A stretch of DNA of 64,000 nt from Lottiidibacillus patelloidae. GTDB taxonomy: Bacteria; Bacillota; Bacilli; Bacillales; SA5d-4. The position numbers and the translations under genes were made by a program. Where the stretch lies: assembly GCF_002262935.1 (NCBI RefSeq), contig NZ_NPIA01000001.1:620001-684000 (forward strand). Direction: 5' to 3'. Each line of letters opens with the position of its first letter. Position 1 is the first letter of the stretch. This document shows positions 37,497 to 46,172 of this stretch, piece after piece. The notes under the pieces were generated by a model. That model had not been told where the DNA came from. It saw only the letters and a program-made list of their open reading frames with translations, and did not search any database.

Positions 37497-37721
37497 ATGA
37501 ATCAATCAGTTAATATCCAAGATCAGTTTTTAAACCAACTACGTAAAGAACGTACATTCATAACCGTATTTTTATTAAATGGTTATCAATTACGTGGGGT
37601 AATAAAAGGATTTGATAACTTTACAGTGTTATTTGAATCTGAAGGGAAACAACATTTAATTTATAAACATGCAATTTCAACTTTTGTGCCACAAAATGCA
37701 CTTAATATCGAAATTGAATAA
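37497..37721 (+). CDS. hfq: RNA-binding protein Hfq
   Basis: A 74-residue Sm-like protein that forms a hexameric ring for RNA binding. It has the Sm1 region [30 protein letters not shown] and the Sm2 motif YKHAIST, with the short C terminus usual in Firmicutes. It starts after GAGGAGG 13 bases downstream of miaA and ends at a strong terminator shared with the convergent recombinase-like gene. Confidence 0.97.
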   Translation: MNQSVNIQDQFLNQLRKERTFITVFLLNGYQLRGVIKGFDNFTVLFESEGKQHLIYKHAISTFVPQNALNIEIE

Positions 37722-37724
37722 ACA

Positions 37725-37763
37725 AAAAGTCATCTCCATTTTTATTATGGGGATGACTTTTTT
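37725..37763. terminator. Bidirectional terminator between hfq and the recombinase-like gene
   Basis: AAAGTCATCTCCAT pairs with ATGGGGATGACTTT and is flanked by A and T runs on both sides. It includes the stop codon of the minus-strand gene. Confidence 0.88.
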
Positions 37764-38734
37764 AATGATTCAGCAAATGTAAGATATCTTTTTAATGAGA
37801 TAGCTGCTTTAAAACCGAACTTTCGTTGTATTTCCTCGTGAGTTTCACCCGCTTCAATTGCTCGTAATATTGCTGAGTTTCGCATATGTTGTGCGCTAAG
37901 ACCTTTTCGTAAATTAGCTCTTTTCCCTTCGGTGCGAATCATCTTTTGTACAGCAATATCAGTCATACGCTTTGGAGCATCAAGATCATACATCCAACGA
38001 TACGTGTTACGTTGAAAATCAAAAGCGAGAAAAAATGGGTCATCACTATGATATTGCGGTCTTACTGGAGCCGGAATCGACTTAAAATAGGCGAAGTATT
38101 GTTGTTTATTTTCGTGAGAAATCCGAATGGTTCTTGCCATACTTGTAACAGAAGGAACATCTATTTGATTATTCTCAAAGTGGATATCTTTCATTGTCAG
38201 TGAGACGAGTTCATTTAATGTCAGTCCTTCATCACATAACATAAGAATAATACTTTTATTTCGATCGTTTAATAAATGTCTCGATTTTAACTGGTTTTCA
38301 GATAAACCTTCCCTTGAAGAGATGATTTTCAAAAAGTGCTCACGCTCATCTTCAGAAATAAAATCTTCTGAGCTAAGTGGAACTGCTTTTTTGTTAGCCT
38401 CGACGGTTAGGTTTGGAGATACAATGTTGTTGTACCCTTGTTGTTCATAATAGCGGTACAATTGTTTTAAGACAGTTGCGATACGTTTCATTGTCCGTTC
38501 GGAGTAGTCTCGTTGTTCAATCAAAAAGGTATAGTAAGATGCAAAATCCTTTGCTGATAATGATTGCCACTGTTCAAAAGAAACGTTATTGTAATTGGCA
38601 CGCATCCACTGTAGAAATTCATCTAAATCATACAAGTATCTTTTAATCGTTGATGATTGTCGCCCTTTTTCTTTATAGGAAAGTAAAAACTGATTAATAT
38701 AAGATGGTAACGATTGATTATTTAAAATAGCCAT
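37745..38734 (-). CDS. Tyrosine recombinase/integrase-like protein with degenerate active site
   Basis: A 329-residue protein with the two-domain layout of Xer/phage integrases: an N-terminal SAM-like core-binding domain (INQFLLSYKEKGRQSSTIKRYLYDLDEFLQWM) and a C-terminal catalytic-type domain. The first catalytic arginine is replaced: the box normally reading GLR-x-x-EL is GLTLNEL. The H-x-x-R-H box reads QHMRNSA and the G-H box reads FGF, while the terminal tyrosine survives in SLKRYL. It is therefore probably not an active recombinase, or uses altered chemistry. It is transcribed convergently to hfq with a good AAAGGAGG site. No attachment site was found beside it. Confidence 0.8.
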   Translation of the reverse strand: MAILNNQSLPSYINQFLLSYKEKGRQSSTIKRYLYDLDEFLQWMRANYNNVSFEQWQSLSAKDFASYYTFLIEQRDYSERTMKRIATVLKQLYRYYEQQGYNNIVSPNLTVEANKKAVPLSSEDFISEDEREHFLKIISSREGLSENQLKSRHLLNDRNKSIILMLCDEGLTLNELVSLTMKDIHFENNQIDVPSVTSMARTIRISHENKQQYFAYFKSIPAPVRPQYHSDDPFFLAFDFQRNTYRWMYDLDAPKRMTDIAVQKMIRTEGKRANLRKGLSAQHMRNSAILRAIEAGETHEEIQRKFGFKAAISLKRYLTFAESLKKSSP

Positions 38735-38794
38735 GATTTTCCTCCTTTCGTATATAATTCGCCTTAACGTCGGAAATGCCCTTTTTTCAATGCA

Positions 38795-38823
38795 AAAGGC
38801 TACTTCTGTTAAGAAGCAGCCTA
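38795..38823 (-). terminator. Terminator of the CBS-ACT gene (minus strand)
   Basis: On the minus strand AGGCTGCTTCT pairs with AGAAGTAGCCT around TAAC, followed by TTTT. Confidence 0.75.
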
Positions 38824-38832
38824 GTTAAAAAT

Positions 38833-39459
38833 TTAAATTTTGTCAATATATGGGACGCGGAAGCCTTTAGGTTCAAGCTTCTTAACAAGTTGCTCAATAT
38901 CTTGCTCAGACAATTCTTTCGGCAAATTTACTACAATTCGTCTAATGTAATGTTCCCCATTATCGAGTGTTAGTAATCCTTCTACATTGTAATCTTTTAA
39001 TAACGTTAATAGACGCTTCAAAGCACCTTTTTCCTCATGAGTCGTTACAGTTAAAGTATAACCACCAGTTCTCATACCAAATGAATCTTCTAACACATCC
39101 ATGACATTAGCATGTGTTAAAATACCAGCAAAATCACCAGTTTCACTAATTACTCCTAAAAACGGCAAACGTCTAATGGAGAGGAATGATTTGAAAAAAG
39201 AATCGTCTTCCGTTACAAATGCTTCTTTATTTTTAACTAGTCCTTCAATGGATTCTTCATGATAGCCATTATTTTCATATAAATATTCTAAAATAGTTAC
39301 TTTGTAAATCTGACCTTTAAATTGCGTGCCATCTTCACTTAGTACTGGCACACAGCGGTAGCCAGTTTCTTTTAGTAAGTCATATGCTTGTTGTACATTA
39401 AAAGTTTCAGGGCAAAATGCAACTTCTTCTTTCGGGACAAAATTGTATTTTACTTTCAC
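38833..39459 (-). CDS. CBS-pair plus ACT domain protein (CbpA-like)
   Basis: A 208-residue soluble protein with two CBS motifs (residues ~1-125) and an ACT-like C-terminal domain (~130-205, GYTLTVTTHEEKGALKRLLTLL). CBS pairs bind adenine nucleotides, and CBS-ACT proteins include cyclic-di-AMP receptors of the CbpA type, so a nucleotide-sensing role is likely though the ligand is inferred. The GTG at 39459 is chosen because GGGAGAG is eight bases upstream. An in-frame TTG 63 bases earlier would put a TATAAT element (near 39500) inside the coding region. Confidence 0.8.
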   Translation of the reverse strand: MKVKYNFVPKEEVAFCPETFNVQQAYDLLKETGYRCVPVLSEDGTQFKGQIYKVTILEYLYENNGYHEESIEGLVKNKEAFVTEDDSFFKSFLSIRRLPFLGVISETGDFAGILTHANVMDVLEDSFGMRTGGYTLTVTTHEEKGALKRLLTLLKDYNVEGLLTLDNGEHYIRRIVVNLPKELSEQDIEQLVKKLEPKGFRVPYIDKI

Positions 39460-39733
39460 AATAGCCACTCTCCCATATGTAATATCTTTTACAAGTCTAT
39501 TATAACCCTTTTTCACTGGCAATGCTTGTAATTATATGTTTTTTTACTTAATTTTAACAATTTGTTACTCCCGAAAAATACTTAGTTATAATAAACATAA
39601 GAAGTAATATTTACTTGTATGACGAACTTGTCTAAGATAGATGTGAAAAATTTTTTGAAGGGTGAAAATTTCAAAGTGACATTTAATCAATGGCACTTGT
39701 CACTTAAATAGGTAACGGAAAGCAGGTGGAAAA

Positions 39734-40708
39734 ATGTTCGATGTTGTCGCCTTAGGAGAGATATTAATCGATTTCACACCACACGGTAATTCGAAAAATG
39801 GAGGACATCTTTTCGAACAAAATCCAGGTGGTGCGCCAGCTAATGTGTTAGCTGCATTAAGTAAGCAAAACTATAAAACGGCTTTTATTGGTAAAGTCGG
39901 ACAAGATGAATTTGGCGATTTTTTAAAACAAACGTTAGACAATAGTAATATTGACTCCAAAGCACTCATTATGACAAAAGAAGCCAATACAACATTAGCA
40001 TTTGTTCATCTAGAAAATAATGGTGAACGCTCTTTTAGTTTTTACCGGAATCCTGGTGCTGACATGATGTTAAGAAAAGACGAAATTAATAAGACGATAA
40101 TTGAAAAGACTAAAATCTTTCACTTTGGCTCTATATCAATGACACATGAACCTGTAGCTTCAGCAACAATTGCTGCCTTAAAAGTGGCCAAAGAAAATAA
40201 TGTTATCATTTCATTCGATCCTAATTTACGCCCGGCATTGTGGAGTAATTTAGAACATGCTAAAAAAATGATACAAACAGGGTTAACATATACGGACATT
40301 GTAAAAGTTTCCGAAGAAGAGTTACAGTTTTTGACAGGAACAACTGACTTATCGAATGGTACTGAAAAAATAATTAAGGAATTTGACATTACTTTTCTAT
40401 GTGTGACATTAGGGGAAAAAGGATGTTTCTACAGATATAAGGGTACAGAAGGTTCTGTTAATGGATTTGAAGTCTCAGTAAAAGATACAACAGGAGCAGG
40501 CGATGCTTTTTTAGGTGGCTTACTTGCGCAAATTTTATCATGTTTAGATGAGGGTATCGGACTTTCTGAACTCAATGAGTCTAAATTAATAGACATTGTC
40601 ACTTTTGCTAATGCTGTTGGAGCTTTATCTACTACTAAGATGGGTGCTATACCAAGCATGCCTACTTTAGAGGAAATCAACAAATTAATTAAAAAAGGTA
40701 CGTATTAA
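39734..40708 (+). CDS. PfkB-family sugar kinase, fructokinase-like
   Basis: A 324-residue ribokinase-fold kinase. The opening FDVVALGEILIDFTP, the sugar-binding NPGGAPANVLAALSK (~30-45) and the C-terminal ATP/anion-hole motif DTTGAGDAFLGGLL (~252-265) with the catalytic aspartate are all present. The closest type by eye is bacterial fructokinase (ScrK). No transporter or hydrolase is adjacent, so the physiological sugar is uncertain. It has a weak GCAGGTGG ribosome site and its own terminator. Confidence 0.88.
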   Translation: MFDVVALGEILIDFTPHGNSKNGGHLFEQNPGGAPANVLAALSKQNYKTAFIGKVGQDEFGDFLKQTLDNSNIDSKALIMTKEANTTLAFVHLENNGERSFSFYRNPGADMMLRKDEINKTIIEKTKIFHFGSISMTHEPVASATIAALKVAKENNVIISFDPNLRPALWSNLEHAKKMIQTGLTYTDIVKVSEEELQFLTGTTDLSNGTEKIIKEFDITFLCVTLGEKGCFYRYKGTEGSVNGFEVSVKDTTGAGDAFLGGLLAQILSCLDEGIGLSELNESKLIDIVTFANAVGALSTTKMGAIPSMPTLEEINKLIKKGTY

Positions 40709-40714
40709 TCAACG

Positions 40715-40740
40715 GAACTGCTTTTGCAGTTTCTTTTTTT
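40715..40740 (+). terminator. Terminator after the sugar kinase
   Basis: AACTGC pairs with GCAGTT around TTTT and is followed by a T run. Confidence 0.75.
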
Positions 40741-40797
40741 GCGTATGAAGATGTAATTTAGATATAAACTAACCATTAAAAAGGAGGATGGACAGTT

Positions 40798-41031
40798 TTG
40801 AACAGTAAACATAATCCAGATAATCGCAAAAACAACGTAGAAAGACTGCATGATATGATTGAAAACACGCAAGCAAAAATGGAAGAGGCCGAACGAATCA
40901 TGGAGTATTCAAGCTCTGAGGAAGAAAAGATGCGTCTTCGTGAGAAAAATGAACATCGCCAGCAAAGCATTACAGCGATGCAACAAGAAATGGCAGATGA
41001 AGCTCAGGCTAGAGAAAATGGGTACCAATGA
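40798..41031 (+). CDS. tlp: Small acid-soluble spore protein Tlp
   Basis: A 77-residue, highly charged helical protein matching the thioredoxin-like (Tlp) minor SASP family: NPDNRKNNVERLHDMIENT, then MRLREKNEHRQQSI and the terminal ARENGY. Such proteins accumulate in the forespore. The TTG start lies ten bases after AAAGGAGG. A sigma-G promoter is expected; a weak candidate is GTATG at 40743-40747 with TAAACTA at 40765-40771. The gene is monocistronic or shares a transcript with the small membrane protein that follows. Confidence 0.9.
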   Translation: MNSKHNPDNRKNNVERLHDMIENTQAKMEEAERIMEYSSSEEEKMRLREKNEHRQQSITAMQQEMADEAQARENGYQ

Positions 41032-41045
41032 TGTAAAATGACAGT

Positions 41046-41327
41046 ATGTTACTTTTCTTATTTTTAGTTGTACTTACCATAGCAGGTGTTATTGAATTTA
41101 TCCGGAAATATGTACTTCATATGAAAGATCCTGATGCCAAAGAATTACTTGAAAAGGTAGAACAGAAAAGATGGTTTCAGGAATTATTAGAGGTAGAGGA
41201 ATATAAAAAGCAAGTTGAATTACAAAAAAAGAGTGGGTTGCTGAAGGACCCACATTATTTACAAAAATTATTGGAGCATGAAGGAACTGTTCTTGGATTT
41301 ATTACATTTGTTAAAAACAGGAATTAA
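41046..41327 (+). CDS. Small membrane-anchored protein, unknown function
   Basis: A 93-residue protein with an N-terminal hydrophobic helix (LLFLFLVVLTIAGVIEFI) followed by a charged helical region (DAKELLEKVEQKRWFQELL). I do not recognise a family. The ribosome site is poor, which lowers confidence in the exact start, but the frame is clean and ends just before a good terminator. It lies 14 bases after tlp and might be co-expressed with it. Confidence 0.55.
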   Translation: MLLFLFLVVLTIAGVIEFIRKYVLHMKDPDAKELLEKVEQKRWFQELLEVEEYKKQVELQKKSGLLKDPHYLQKLLEHEGTVLGFITFVKNRN

Positions 41328-41334
41328 TGAAGTG

Positions 41335-41373
41335 AAAAGTCAGAGTTGCTCAAGAGGCACACTCTGACTTTTT
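41335..41373. terminator. Bidirectional terminator before the WG-repeat gene
   Basis: AAAAGTCAGAGT pairs with ACTCTGACTTTT and is flanked by A/T runs, between convergent genes. Confidence 0.85.
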
Positions 41374-41378
41374 AATCT

Positions 41379-42497
41379 TTATTTGCTAGAGTAGACTACT
41401 TTTCCTTCTGTGTTGATGTATGATTCTCTATCACCTACAACAACCTTCGATAATCCATATGAAAATGGATAGACTTGCTCATATGAAAAAGGAATTTTTA
41501 CTTCCCCAGATGTATTAATAAACCCATAGTTTAAACCGCTTCGAGCAATGGCTAAACCGTCATTAAATGTGAAATCGGAAAATTCATCGCCTTCATATTG
41601 AAAATCAATAACTAACTCTCCTTCTCTATTTATGTAACCAACAGAAATACCGAGATCAGTTTCACCGCCATTTGCCGTTTGTTTTTTGAACACAGGAGCA
41701 ATGTCATTAGTAAATGATTTAGCAATATCAAATTGTGGCTCAATAACGAACTCCCCATTGTTATTAATATATCCGTATTTATTCTCTTTTTTGACAGCAG
41801 CTACCCCTTCGGAAAATGGAAGCGCATGCTCATATTCTGCATCAATTACAATGCTGCCGGATTTATCAATAAATCCATATAAGCCATCAACTTTTACAAA
41901 AGCTACCCCTTCGCTAAACCGCGATGCAAACTCAAATTGTGGTTCAATCACGACAGCTCCGGATTTATCAATATAACCCCAACCTTTGCCTTCGACTTGA
42001 ACAGCAGCTAGTCCCTCGTTAAAGAAAGTCATTTCAATGCCTTCAGAAAAAGGGAAATCCTTTAGAGAATAAGTTGGCTCGACTATAAAGTGACCTTTTT
42101 TACCTATGTAACCAACTTTTCCGTTCATTAAAACCATCGCAAGTTCTTCCTGAAAAGGAAATGCCGCTTCAAATTTCGGTTCAATAACAAATTCTCCAGT
42201 TTTATCAATAAAACCGACTTTCCCTTTTTCCGTTTTTTTTACAGGTATGAGCTCGTCATGTTTATAGGCGCGCTTAGTAATTACGCGATTAAACGTTGCT
42301 TCAATAATCATCTTTCCATCTTGGTTTATAAAACCGACTAAACCATCTTTAGTGACGGGGTGTAATGACGTTGTTTCATCTGCAGTTTCTTTGTTTTCCT
42401 CTTGCACGGTTTGAATACTTTCTGTTCCATTCAATAATAAGTAACTAATAGATATTAAAGCTAAAATAGTTATGAAAATAATAAAATTCTTGTTCAT
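41379..42497 (-). CDS. WG-repeat surface/exported protein
   Basis: A 372-residue protein with an N-terminal hydrophobic signal or anchor (NFIIFITILALISISYLLL), an acidic linker, and eight to nine WG-type repeats of ~35-45 residues. Examples are GKVGFIDKTGEFVIEPKF, GYIDKSGAVVIEPQF and GYINNNGEFVIEPQF. WG repeats form beta-rich binding modules; the function is unknown. The ATG at 42497 follows AAGGGGA; the frame stays open a further 117 bases upstream without a ribosome site. It is divergent from spoVK. Confidence 0.87.
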   Translation of the reverse strand: MNKNFIIFITILALISISYLLLNGTESIQTVQEENKETADETTSLHPVTKDGLVGFINQDGKMIIEATFNRVITKRAYKHDELIPVKKTEKGKVGFIDKTGEFVIEPKFEAAFPFQEELAMVLMNGKVGYIGKKGHFIVEPTYSLKDFPFSEGIEMTFFNEGLAAVQVEGKGWGYIDKSGAVVIEPQFEFASRFSEGVAFVKVDGLYGFIDKSGSIVIDAEYEHALPFSEGVAAVKKENKYGYINNNGEFVIEPQFDIAKSFTNDIAPVFKKQTANGGETDLGISVGYINREGELVIDFQYEGDEFSDFTFNDGLAIARSGLNYGFINTSGEVKIPFSYEQVYPFSYGLSKVVVGDRESYINTEGKVVYSSK

Positions 42498-42667
42498 AAT
42501 AGTTCCCCTTTTCTTGTAATGACGAGGATAATAATAGATGGTTTCAAAAAATGATGAGTTTCCAAAAGGATTAACTGAATATTGAATTCTTAAATCTCTA
42601 TAAAATATAGGCATTTGTCACGATTTTGTTATTTAAGCGTATACTGTGAAGAGAGAGGTGATGGCTC

Positions 42668-43612
42668 TTGGATCAACAAATTCGAAAAAGGGATAGTCAA
42701 ATAAATATTGTCCTAAATCAACGTGAAAAGAAAGAGCCGCTAGGTGTGAAAAGGAAGCAGCAAATAGAAACATTTGTAGAAAGAACAATACCGGCGGAGC
42801 ATCACTTGTTACAAAGGGTAGAACAACAACTTGATGGAATGGTTGGACTAATTGAAATTAAAAAAATAGTAAAAGAAATTTATGCCTGGATGTACGTCAA
42901 TAGGAAGCGAAGAGAACATGGTTTATCCGTGCAACATCAATCCATGCATATGCTATTTAAAGGCAATCCTGGAACGGGAAAAACGACAGTTGCCAGAATA
43001 TTAGCGAGGCTCTTTAAAGAGATGCACGTATTATCAAAGGGGCATTTAGTTGAAGCGGAACGAGCGGATGTTGTTGGTGAGTATATCGGACATACTGCGC
43101 AAAAAACTAGAAAGTTAATTGAAGAAGCGAAAGGTGGAGTCCTTTTTATTGATGAAGCATACTCTTTGGCACGGGGTGGAGAAAAAGACTTCGGGAAAGA
43201 GGCAATTGATACGTTAGTGAAAGCTATGGAAGATAAGAAAAATGAGTTTATTCTTATTTTGGCAGGTTATTCAAATGAAATGGATCAATTTCTTTCTTTA
43301 AATCCAGGCCTACCGTCGCGCTTTCCGTTTGTCATGGAATTCCCCGACTATTCAATTGATGAACTATTAAAAATCGCTTCAATCATGGTCGACGAAAGAG
43401 AATATTGTTTTTCAAAGGACGCAGAGTTTAAGCTTAAGGATTACATTATGCAAGAAAAGTATTCTAGAAGCGGTACTTTTAATAATGCGAGATTTGTCCG
43501 GAATGTCATTGAAAAAGCGATCAGAACGCAAGCTGTTCGCTTATTGAATGAAAGTGGTCCGAACAGGGAGCAGTTAATGACATTGGTCAAAGAAGACTTT
43601 CAGTTCAAGTGA
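42668..43612 (+). CDS. spoVK: Stage V sporulation protein K (AAA+ ATPase)
   Basis: A 314-residue CbbX/SpoVK-type AAA+ ATPase needed late in spore maturation. Walker A is GNPGTGKTT (~98-106), Walker B is GVLFIDEAYSLARGG, sensor regions lie in FILILAGYSNEM and the arginine-bearing GLPSRFPF. A helical ~60-residue N-terminal segment precedes the motor. Start is TTG after GAGAGGTGAT. A poor sigma-E-like -10 (CGTATACT, near 42641) is the only promoter hint. It is followed by its own terminator. Confidence 0.92.
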   Translation: MDQQIRKRDSQINIVLNQREKKEPLGVKRKQQIETFVERTIPAEHHLLQRVEQQLDGMVGLIEIKKIVKEIYAWMYVNRKRREHGLSVQHQSMHMLFKGNPGTGKTTVARILARLFKEMHVLSKGHLVEAERADVVGEYIGHTAQKTRKLIEEAKGGVLFIDEAYSLARGGEKDFGKEAIDTLVKAMEDKKNEFILILAGYSNEMDQFLSLNPGLPSRFPFVMEFPDYSIDELLKIASIMVDEREYCFSKDAEFKLKDYIMQEKYSRSGTFNNARFVRNVIEKAIRTQAVRLLNESGPNREQLMTLVKEDFQFK

Positions 43613-43636
43613 AAAGGCACATTTGTGCCTTTTTTC
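43612..43636 (+). terminator. Terminator after spoVK
   Basis: AAAAGGCAC pairs with GTGCCTTTT around ATTT, followed by TTC. The spoVK stop is at its edge. Confidence 0.88.
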
Positions 43637-43725
43637 TCTGGATACTAGTAAAGAATGCAATAAATTGATAGAATTGAAACTAATATTCTATTTATATGAA
43701 AAAAACTTAAAAGAAGTGAAAAAAA

Positions 43726-45441
43726 TTGAAATCAACTAAAGCTAAACAACTAGCCAATATTTACTTATTAACAATTACAATAATAGGGCTACTTATTTTC
43801 TTACTCAAAGTGGACTACATGGTCTTTTTAAATCAGTTTCCATTGATTTTTGTTCTAACGTTATGCTCGGCACTACTGGCTATTTATCAAATAAAATTAC
43901 CTTTAAATGGAAATTGGTTTTCTTTAGACTCTGCCATTTATTTATCTGCTTTATTAATATATGGATTAGAGGTTACTTTTATAGTTCTACTCCTTACTAT
44001 TATTGTCGAAATGATATTTAATAAGCGTTTGGTCTGGTGGAAGCATATCTCAAATTTTGCTATTTATATAATAGCTCTCTATGCGAGTTTTTCTTACCTT
44101 GCCTTTTTAAATGTCGAAGCATTATCTAATGATACGTTAGGTAGTTATATAATTACATTATTAATATACTTAGCTCTTAATACAATGACTTTGTGTATAT
44201 ACTTTGCATTTTTGCAAGGTGAGTCTATCGTGAAGACTATTAAGTTATTAACAAATGATGCAATAGTTACATATTTAATAACGCTAATTAGTGCAATATT
44301 AGTTAGCTATTTGCTAGTAAGTAGCCAAATGATAGGTCTTATATTATTTACTATAGTAGCATTATTGATATCTCTGTCTAATCGCCGTTATTTTAAAATG
44401 TTTAAAGAATTAAAAGGCATGCAACAAACATACCAATCATTATTTGACTATAACCCTGACCTCGTGTTTATGTTTGATCGCAATGGTAAGTTAACAAAAG
44501 TGAATGACAACTTTACTAACGTAACAGGGTATTCTGAAGAGTATTTTCAAAAAAAATCGTTTGCTTCAATATTTTCTAAGGAAGACTTAAGACTCGTCCA
44601 TTCGACGTATGAAAAAGTTATTTCAGGTGAACCACAAAACCATTTCATTGAAATCATTCATAAAGATGGGAAGAAGTTAAAAATGGAAGTTACTGTTGTG
44701 CCTATGGTCATCGCTGAAAGTATTCAAGGTATTATCGGATATGCGAAAGATGTTACCTTATTGAAAGAAACAGAGGAAATGCTAAAACGATCTGAAAAAC
44801 TTTCGGTTGTTGGAGAACTTGCTGCTGGAGTTGCCCATGAAATTCGTAACCCACTAACGACAATACGAGGTTTTTTACAAATGGAAAAAAAAGAAGATCG
44901 TAAGGCGGCTTATTTCCAAAGTATTATGATAGATGAAATTGATCGCATTAATTTCATTGTTAGCGAGTTTTTAGCTTTAGCAAAACCTCAAAAGCTTTCT
45001 TTTGAAAAAAGGTGTATCGTGCCAATTATTGAAGAAACTGTGGCATTGACGCAATCAGAAGCAAATTTAAATTCTGTCATTATTAATGTAAACTTTGAGG
45101 GTGAAATACCTGCTATTAATTGTGAAAAAAATCAGCTTAAACAAGTATTCATAAATATTCTAAAAAATGGGATGGAGGCTATGCCTCAAGGAGGAAATGT
45201 TTTAATTAAGGTGTTCGCTAGAAATGATCAAGTCGTTATTCGCTTTATTGATGAAGGTGTCGGTATTCCGGAAGAAAGGATTGAACGAATAGGTGAGCCA
45301 TTCTTCACTTTAAAAGAAAAAGGAATGGGGCTTGGTATGACAATGAGCTTTAAAATTATTGAAGAACACGCTGGTGAAATTAAAATTAAAAGTAAGGTAG
45401 GCGTCGGTACGACAGTAGATGTCTTACTGCCAATCTCCTAA
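43726..45441 (+). CDS. Membrane PAS-domain sensor histidine kinase (sporulation-kinase type)
   Basis: A 571-residue kinase. About six membrane helices fill residues 1-220, then come a PAS domain (~240-345, LFDYNPDLVFMFDRNGKLTKVN), HisKA with the phospho-accepting histidine in GVAHEIRNPLTTIRGFLQ (near residue 371), and HATPase_c with N box QVFINILKNGMEAM, G1 DEGVGIPEE and GMGLGMTMSFKIIEEHAG. No response regulator is adjacent, as is usual for the Kin kinases feeding the Spo0 phosphorelay. Assignment to KinB/KinC type is inference. The TTG start has only a weak ribosome site. Confidence 0.87.
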   Translation: MKSTKAKQLANIYLLTITIIGLLIFLLKVDYMVFLNQFPLIFVLTLCSALLAIYQIKLPLNGNWFSLDSAIYLSALLIYGLEVTFIVLLLTIIVEMIFNKRLVWWKHISNFAIYIIALYASFSYLAFLNVEALSNDTLGSYIITLLIYLALNTMTLCIYFAFLQGESIVKTIKLLTNDAIVTYLITLISAILVSYLLVSSQMIGLILFTIVALLISLSNRRYFKMFKELKGMQQTYQSLFDYNPDLVFMFDRNGKLTKVNDNFTNVTGYSEEYFQKKSFASIFSKEDLRLVHSTYEKVISGEPQNHFIEIIHKDGKKLKMEVTVVPMVIAESIQGIIGYAKDVTLLKETEEMLKRSEKLSVVGELAAGVAHEIRNPLTTIRGFLQMEKKEDRKAAYFQSIMIDEIDRINFIVSEFLALAKPQKLSFEKRCIVPIIEETVALTQSEANLNSVIINVNFEGEIPAINCEKNQLKQVFINILKNGMEAMPQGGNVLIKVFARNDQVVIRFIDEGVGIPEERIERIGEPFFTLKEKGMGLGMTMSFKIIEEHAGEIKIKSKVGVGTTVDVLLPIS

Positions 45442-45444
45442 TTT

Positions 45445-45482
45445 AAATCCCCCTTCAGCAAAATTTGTTAAAGGGGATTTTC
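45445..45482 (+). terminator. Terminator after the histidine kinase
   Basis: AAATCCCCCTT pairs with AAGGGGATTT and is followed by a short T-rich stretch. A second hairpin (CCCCTCACTC with GAATGAGGGG, 45495-45520) lies just beyond and may serve the minus-strand microprotein gene. Confidence 0.75.
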
Positions 45483-45554
45483 ATTTATATGTAGCCCCTC
45501 ACTCGGTTTCGAATGAGGGGAGTAGTTATTTCATGGACAGGACCTTACGAAATC

Positions 45555-45638
45555 CTAGTATACCCAGCTAGCACCAACAATGATTAATAGGATGAACAAT
45601 ACTACGATTAATGCAAATCCACCTTTATAGTGACCCAT
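45555..45638 (-). CDS. YjcZ-family sporulation microprotein
   Basis: A 27-residue protein: a short MGHYKGG head with the family G-G-F, then a hydrophobic helix (FALIVVLFILLIIVGASW). This is the pattern of the YjcZ/SscA family of tiny spore-associated membrane proteins involved in coat assembly. AGGAGG lies nine bases before the ATG. It is divergent from spoVIF; the yjc locus of B. subtilis also contains both gene types. Confidence 0.85.
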   Translation of the reverse strand: MGHYKGGFALIVVLFILLIIVGASWVY

Positions 45639-45773
45639 AAATTTCACCTCCTACTGTTTCAGTACTATTAATATATGGTTCCTTGACTTTGGTCGTATGG
45701 GAGATTGTCCACCTATTTCTCAAAAATAATCAAATACCCTAGATTTATTGGTTAATTCCTGTAAGAAAGATAC

Positions 45774-45800
45774 ACATGTTTCTCTTTCGTTCATAAACTA
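45774..45800 (+). promoter_or_regulatory. Sigma-K promoter of spoVIF
   Basis: AC at 45774-45775 and CATAAACTA at 45792-45800 (CATA-N3-TA) are 16 bases apart, ~30 bases before the spoVIF start. spoVIF is sigma-K dependent in B. subtilis. Confidence 0.7.
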
Positions 45801-45828
45801 ATAATGAACAGTGCGAAGGAGGATAGAT

Positions 45829-46086
45829 ATGAGCGATAATCCATTTTTTAATAATATAGAAAAGAAAACAGGTGTTAATATGGGTGAGGTGCTTAAACTA
45901 GCCCAATCCTTACAATCAGCTAACTTTAAAGATGAAAAAACGGTGCGTGATGTTATTCAAAAAGTATCAAAAATAGCGAATAAACCTGTTTCTAAGGAAA
46001 AAGAAGAACAAATTGTGCAAGCGATTCTTAAAAACAATATGCCTTTAGACCTTGCATCACTTACGAAAATGTTTGATAAGAAGTAA
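45829..46086 (+). CDS. spoVIF: Stage VI sporulation protein F
   Basis: An 85-residue protein required for normal coat assembly and resistance. It matches SpoVIF (YjcC): FFNNIEKKTGVNMGEVLKLA and SANFKDEKTVRDVIQKVSKI are the family core. The ATG after AAGGAGGAT is used; an in-frame ATG 18 bases earlier precedes that ribosome site. A good sigma-K promoter lies upstream. Confidence 0.92.
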   Translation: MSDNPFFNNIEKKTGVNMGEVLKLAQSLQSANFKDEKTVRDVIQKVSKIANKPVSKEKEEQIVQAILKNNMPLDLASLTKMFDKK

Positions 46087-46095
46087 TATCGTGAC

Positions 46096-46126
46096 AAAGA
46101 ACTCCATACCGGGGTTCTTTTTTTCT
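46096..46126 (+). terminator. Terminator after spoVIF
   Basis: AAAGAACTCC pairs with GGGGTTCTTT around ATACC, then a T run. Confidence 0.8.
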
Positions 46127-46172
46127 ATGCAATTTGTCATGTATAATGAGAATTGTACAAGGAGGAATTATG

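Noticed and set aside
37745-38734. An active integrase mobilising the accessory array
   Set aside because: Key catalytic residues are replaced and the gene lies about 17 kb away with no repeat copies next to it.
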